DNA of 64,000 nt, taken from NCBI RefSeq assembly GCF_018417595.1, contig NZ_CP070982.1:4763001-4827000 (forward strand), in the 5' to 3' direction. The stretch comes from Pseudomonas entomophila. GTDB taxonomy: Bacteria > Pseudomonadota > Gammaproteobacteria > Pseudomonadales > Pseudomonadaceae. The notes under the pieces were generated by a model. It was not told the DNA's origin and searched no databases. It saw nothing but the letters and a program-made list of their open reading frames with translations. The position numbers were made by a program, and so were the translations under genes. Below are positions 61,271-64,000 of this stretch, one piece after another; position 1 is the first letter of the stretch; each line of letters begins with the position of its first letter.

Positions 61271-61338
61271 AAGGGAATTCCAACCTTAAGAGCGTGGCCC
61301 AACCACGCCCAACGCCCCCTGCTTCCCGAGGAATTCCC

Positions 61339-61722
61339 ATGAGCGAGTTGCGTTTCACCGAAGATCACGAATGGCTGCGTGTCGAAACTGATGGCAGCGT
61401 CACCGTAGGCATCACCGCCTACGCCCAGAACGCCCTCGGCGACGTGGTCTATGTGCAACTGCCGGAACTGCAGCAGTATGAAAAGGGCGCCGAAGCCTCC
61501 ACCGTGGAATCGGTCAAAGCCGCCAGCGGCGTGTACATGCCGCTGGCCGGTGAAGTGGTCGCGGTCAACGAAGGCCTGAACGACAGCCCCGAGCTGGTCA
61601 ACGAAGACCCGCTGGGCGAAGGCTGGTTCTTCCGTTTCAAACCCGCCGACATGAACGAAGTAAGCGCCCTGCTCGACCAGGACGCCTACGACCGCCTGCT
61701 CAAAGCCAACGACGACGCCTGA
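61339..61722 (+). CDS. gcvH: Glycine cleavage system H protein
   Basis: A 127-residue lipoyl carrier of the glycine cleavage complex, which shuttles the aminomethyl group between P, T and L proteins. The lipoylated lysine is Lys60 in [13 protein letters not shown]. Length and the start [15 protein letters not shown] are typical. GAGGAATTCC precedes the ATG at 61339. First gene of a probable gcvH-gcvP-(glyA-sdaA-gcvT) operon that continues beyond the window. Confidence 0.97.
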   Translation: MSELRFTEDHEWLRVETDGSVTVGITAYAQNALGDVVYVQLPELQQYEKGAEASTVESVKAASGVYMPLAGEVVAVNEGLNDSPELVNEDPLGEGWFFRFKPADMNEVSALLDQDAYDRLLKANDDA

Positions 61723-61733
61723 GGTACCGCACC

Positions 61734-64000
<2,267 letters not shown>

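Overview
The window is chromosomal DNA from a Pseudomonas of the P. putida type. The evidence is high GC, many REP/BIME elements of the P. putida kind between genes, and gene order: purL-mltF-tadA-multicopper oxidase-guaBA-xseA-leuA, then the Entner-Doudoroff/glucose-uptake locus, a heme-uptake locus, arcDABC and gcvHP. All strain statements are inference from gene content and protein motifs; no search was run. I see no rRNA, tRNA, CRISPR array, insertion sequence or prophage.

Layout. 1-2.3 kb: the tail of an unidentified gene and an orphan HET-C family protein. 2.3-6.6 kb (minus): a YqfO-like protein and purL. 6.8-19 kb: mltF; a multicopper oxidase-tadA pair; an OsmC-like protein; guaB-guaA; a zinc-ribbon hypothetical; a TauE-type permease divergent from a LysR regulator; xseA plus an M23 peptidase. 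19-21 kb: leuA behind a candidate leaderless leader peptide rich in leucine codons.

21-39.6 kb is the central sugar block. It holds zwf-pgl-eda divergent from hexR; a hexose-6-phosphate mutarotase; the OprB porin; the glucose ABC transporter gtsABCD; an AGE-family sugar isomerase; the gtrS/gltR two-component system; glk-edd; and a divergent gap. Together they import glucose, phosphorylate it and run it through the Entner-Doudoroff pathway. HexR-type operators (TTGT-N7/8-ACAA) lie beside zwf, edd and gap. Crc/Hfq-type CA motifs lie at the starts of gtsA, the AGE gene, oprB and the mutarotase.

39.8-45.5 kb is a heme-iron locus: a Fur-type box, a FecI-like ECF sigma factor, a FecR-like anti-sigma factor, a TonB-dependent heme receptor, a heme oxygenase and a DUF454 membrane protein. 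The receptor and the oxygenase carry the same promoter-like element with identical spacing. A degenerate CaiB/BaiF-type protein follows. 46.9-54.1 kb is the arginine deiminase locus arcDABC with a second, divergent ArcD paralogue, an ANR-like box and a DUF5064 gene.

54.2 kb to the end: a TyrR/GcsR-type sigma-54 activator, then an unusual two-gene cassette, then gcvH and the first part of gcvP. The cassette encodes a 1208-residue fusion of a subtilisin-like serine protease with an HExxH zinc metalloprotease, overlapping a gene for a metallo-beta-lactamase-fold hydrolase. GcsR-like boxes and a clear -24/-12 promoter lie between the cassette and gcvH. The cassette is the best candidate in the window for an undescribed system.
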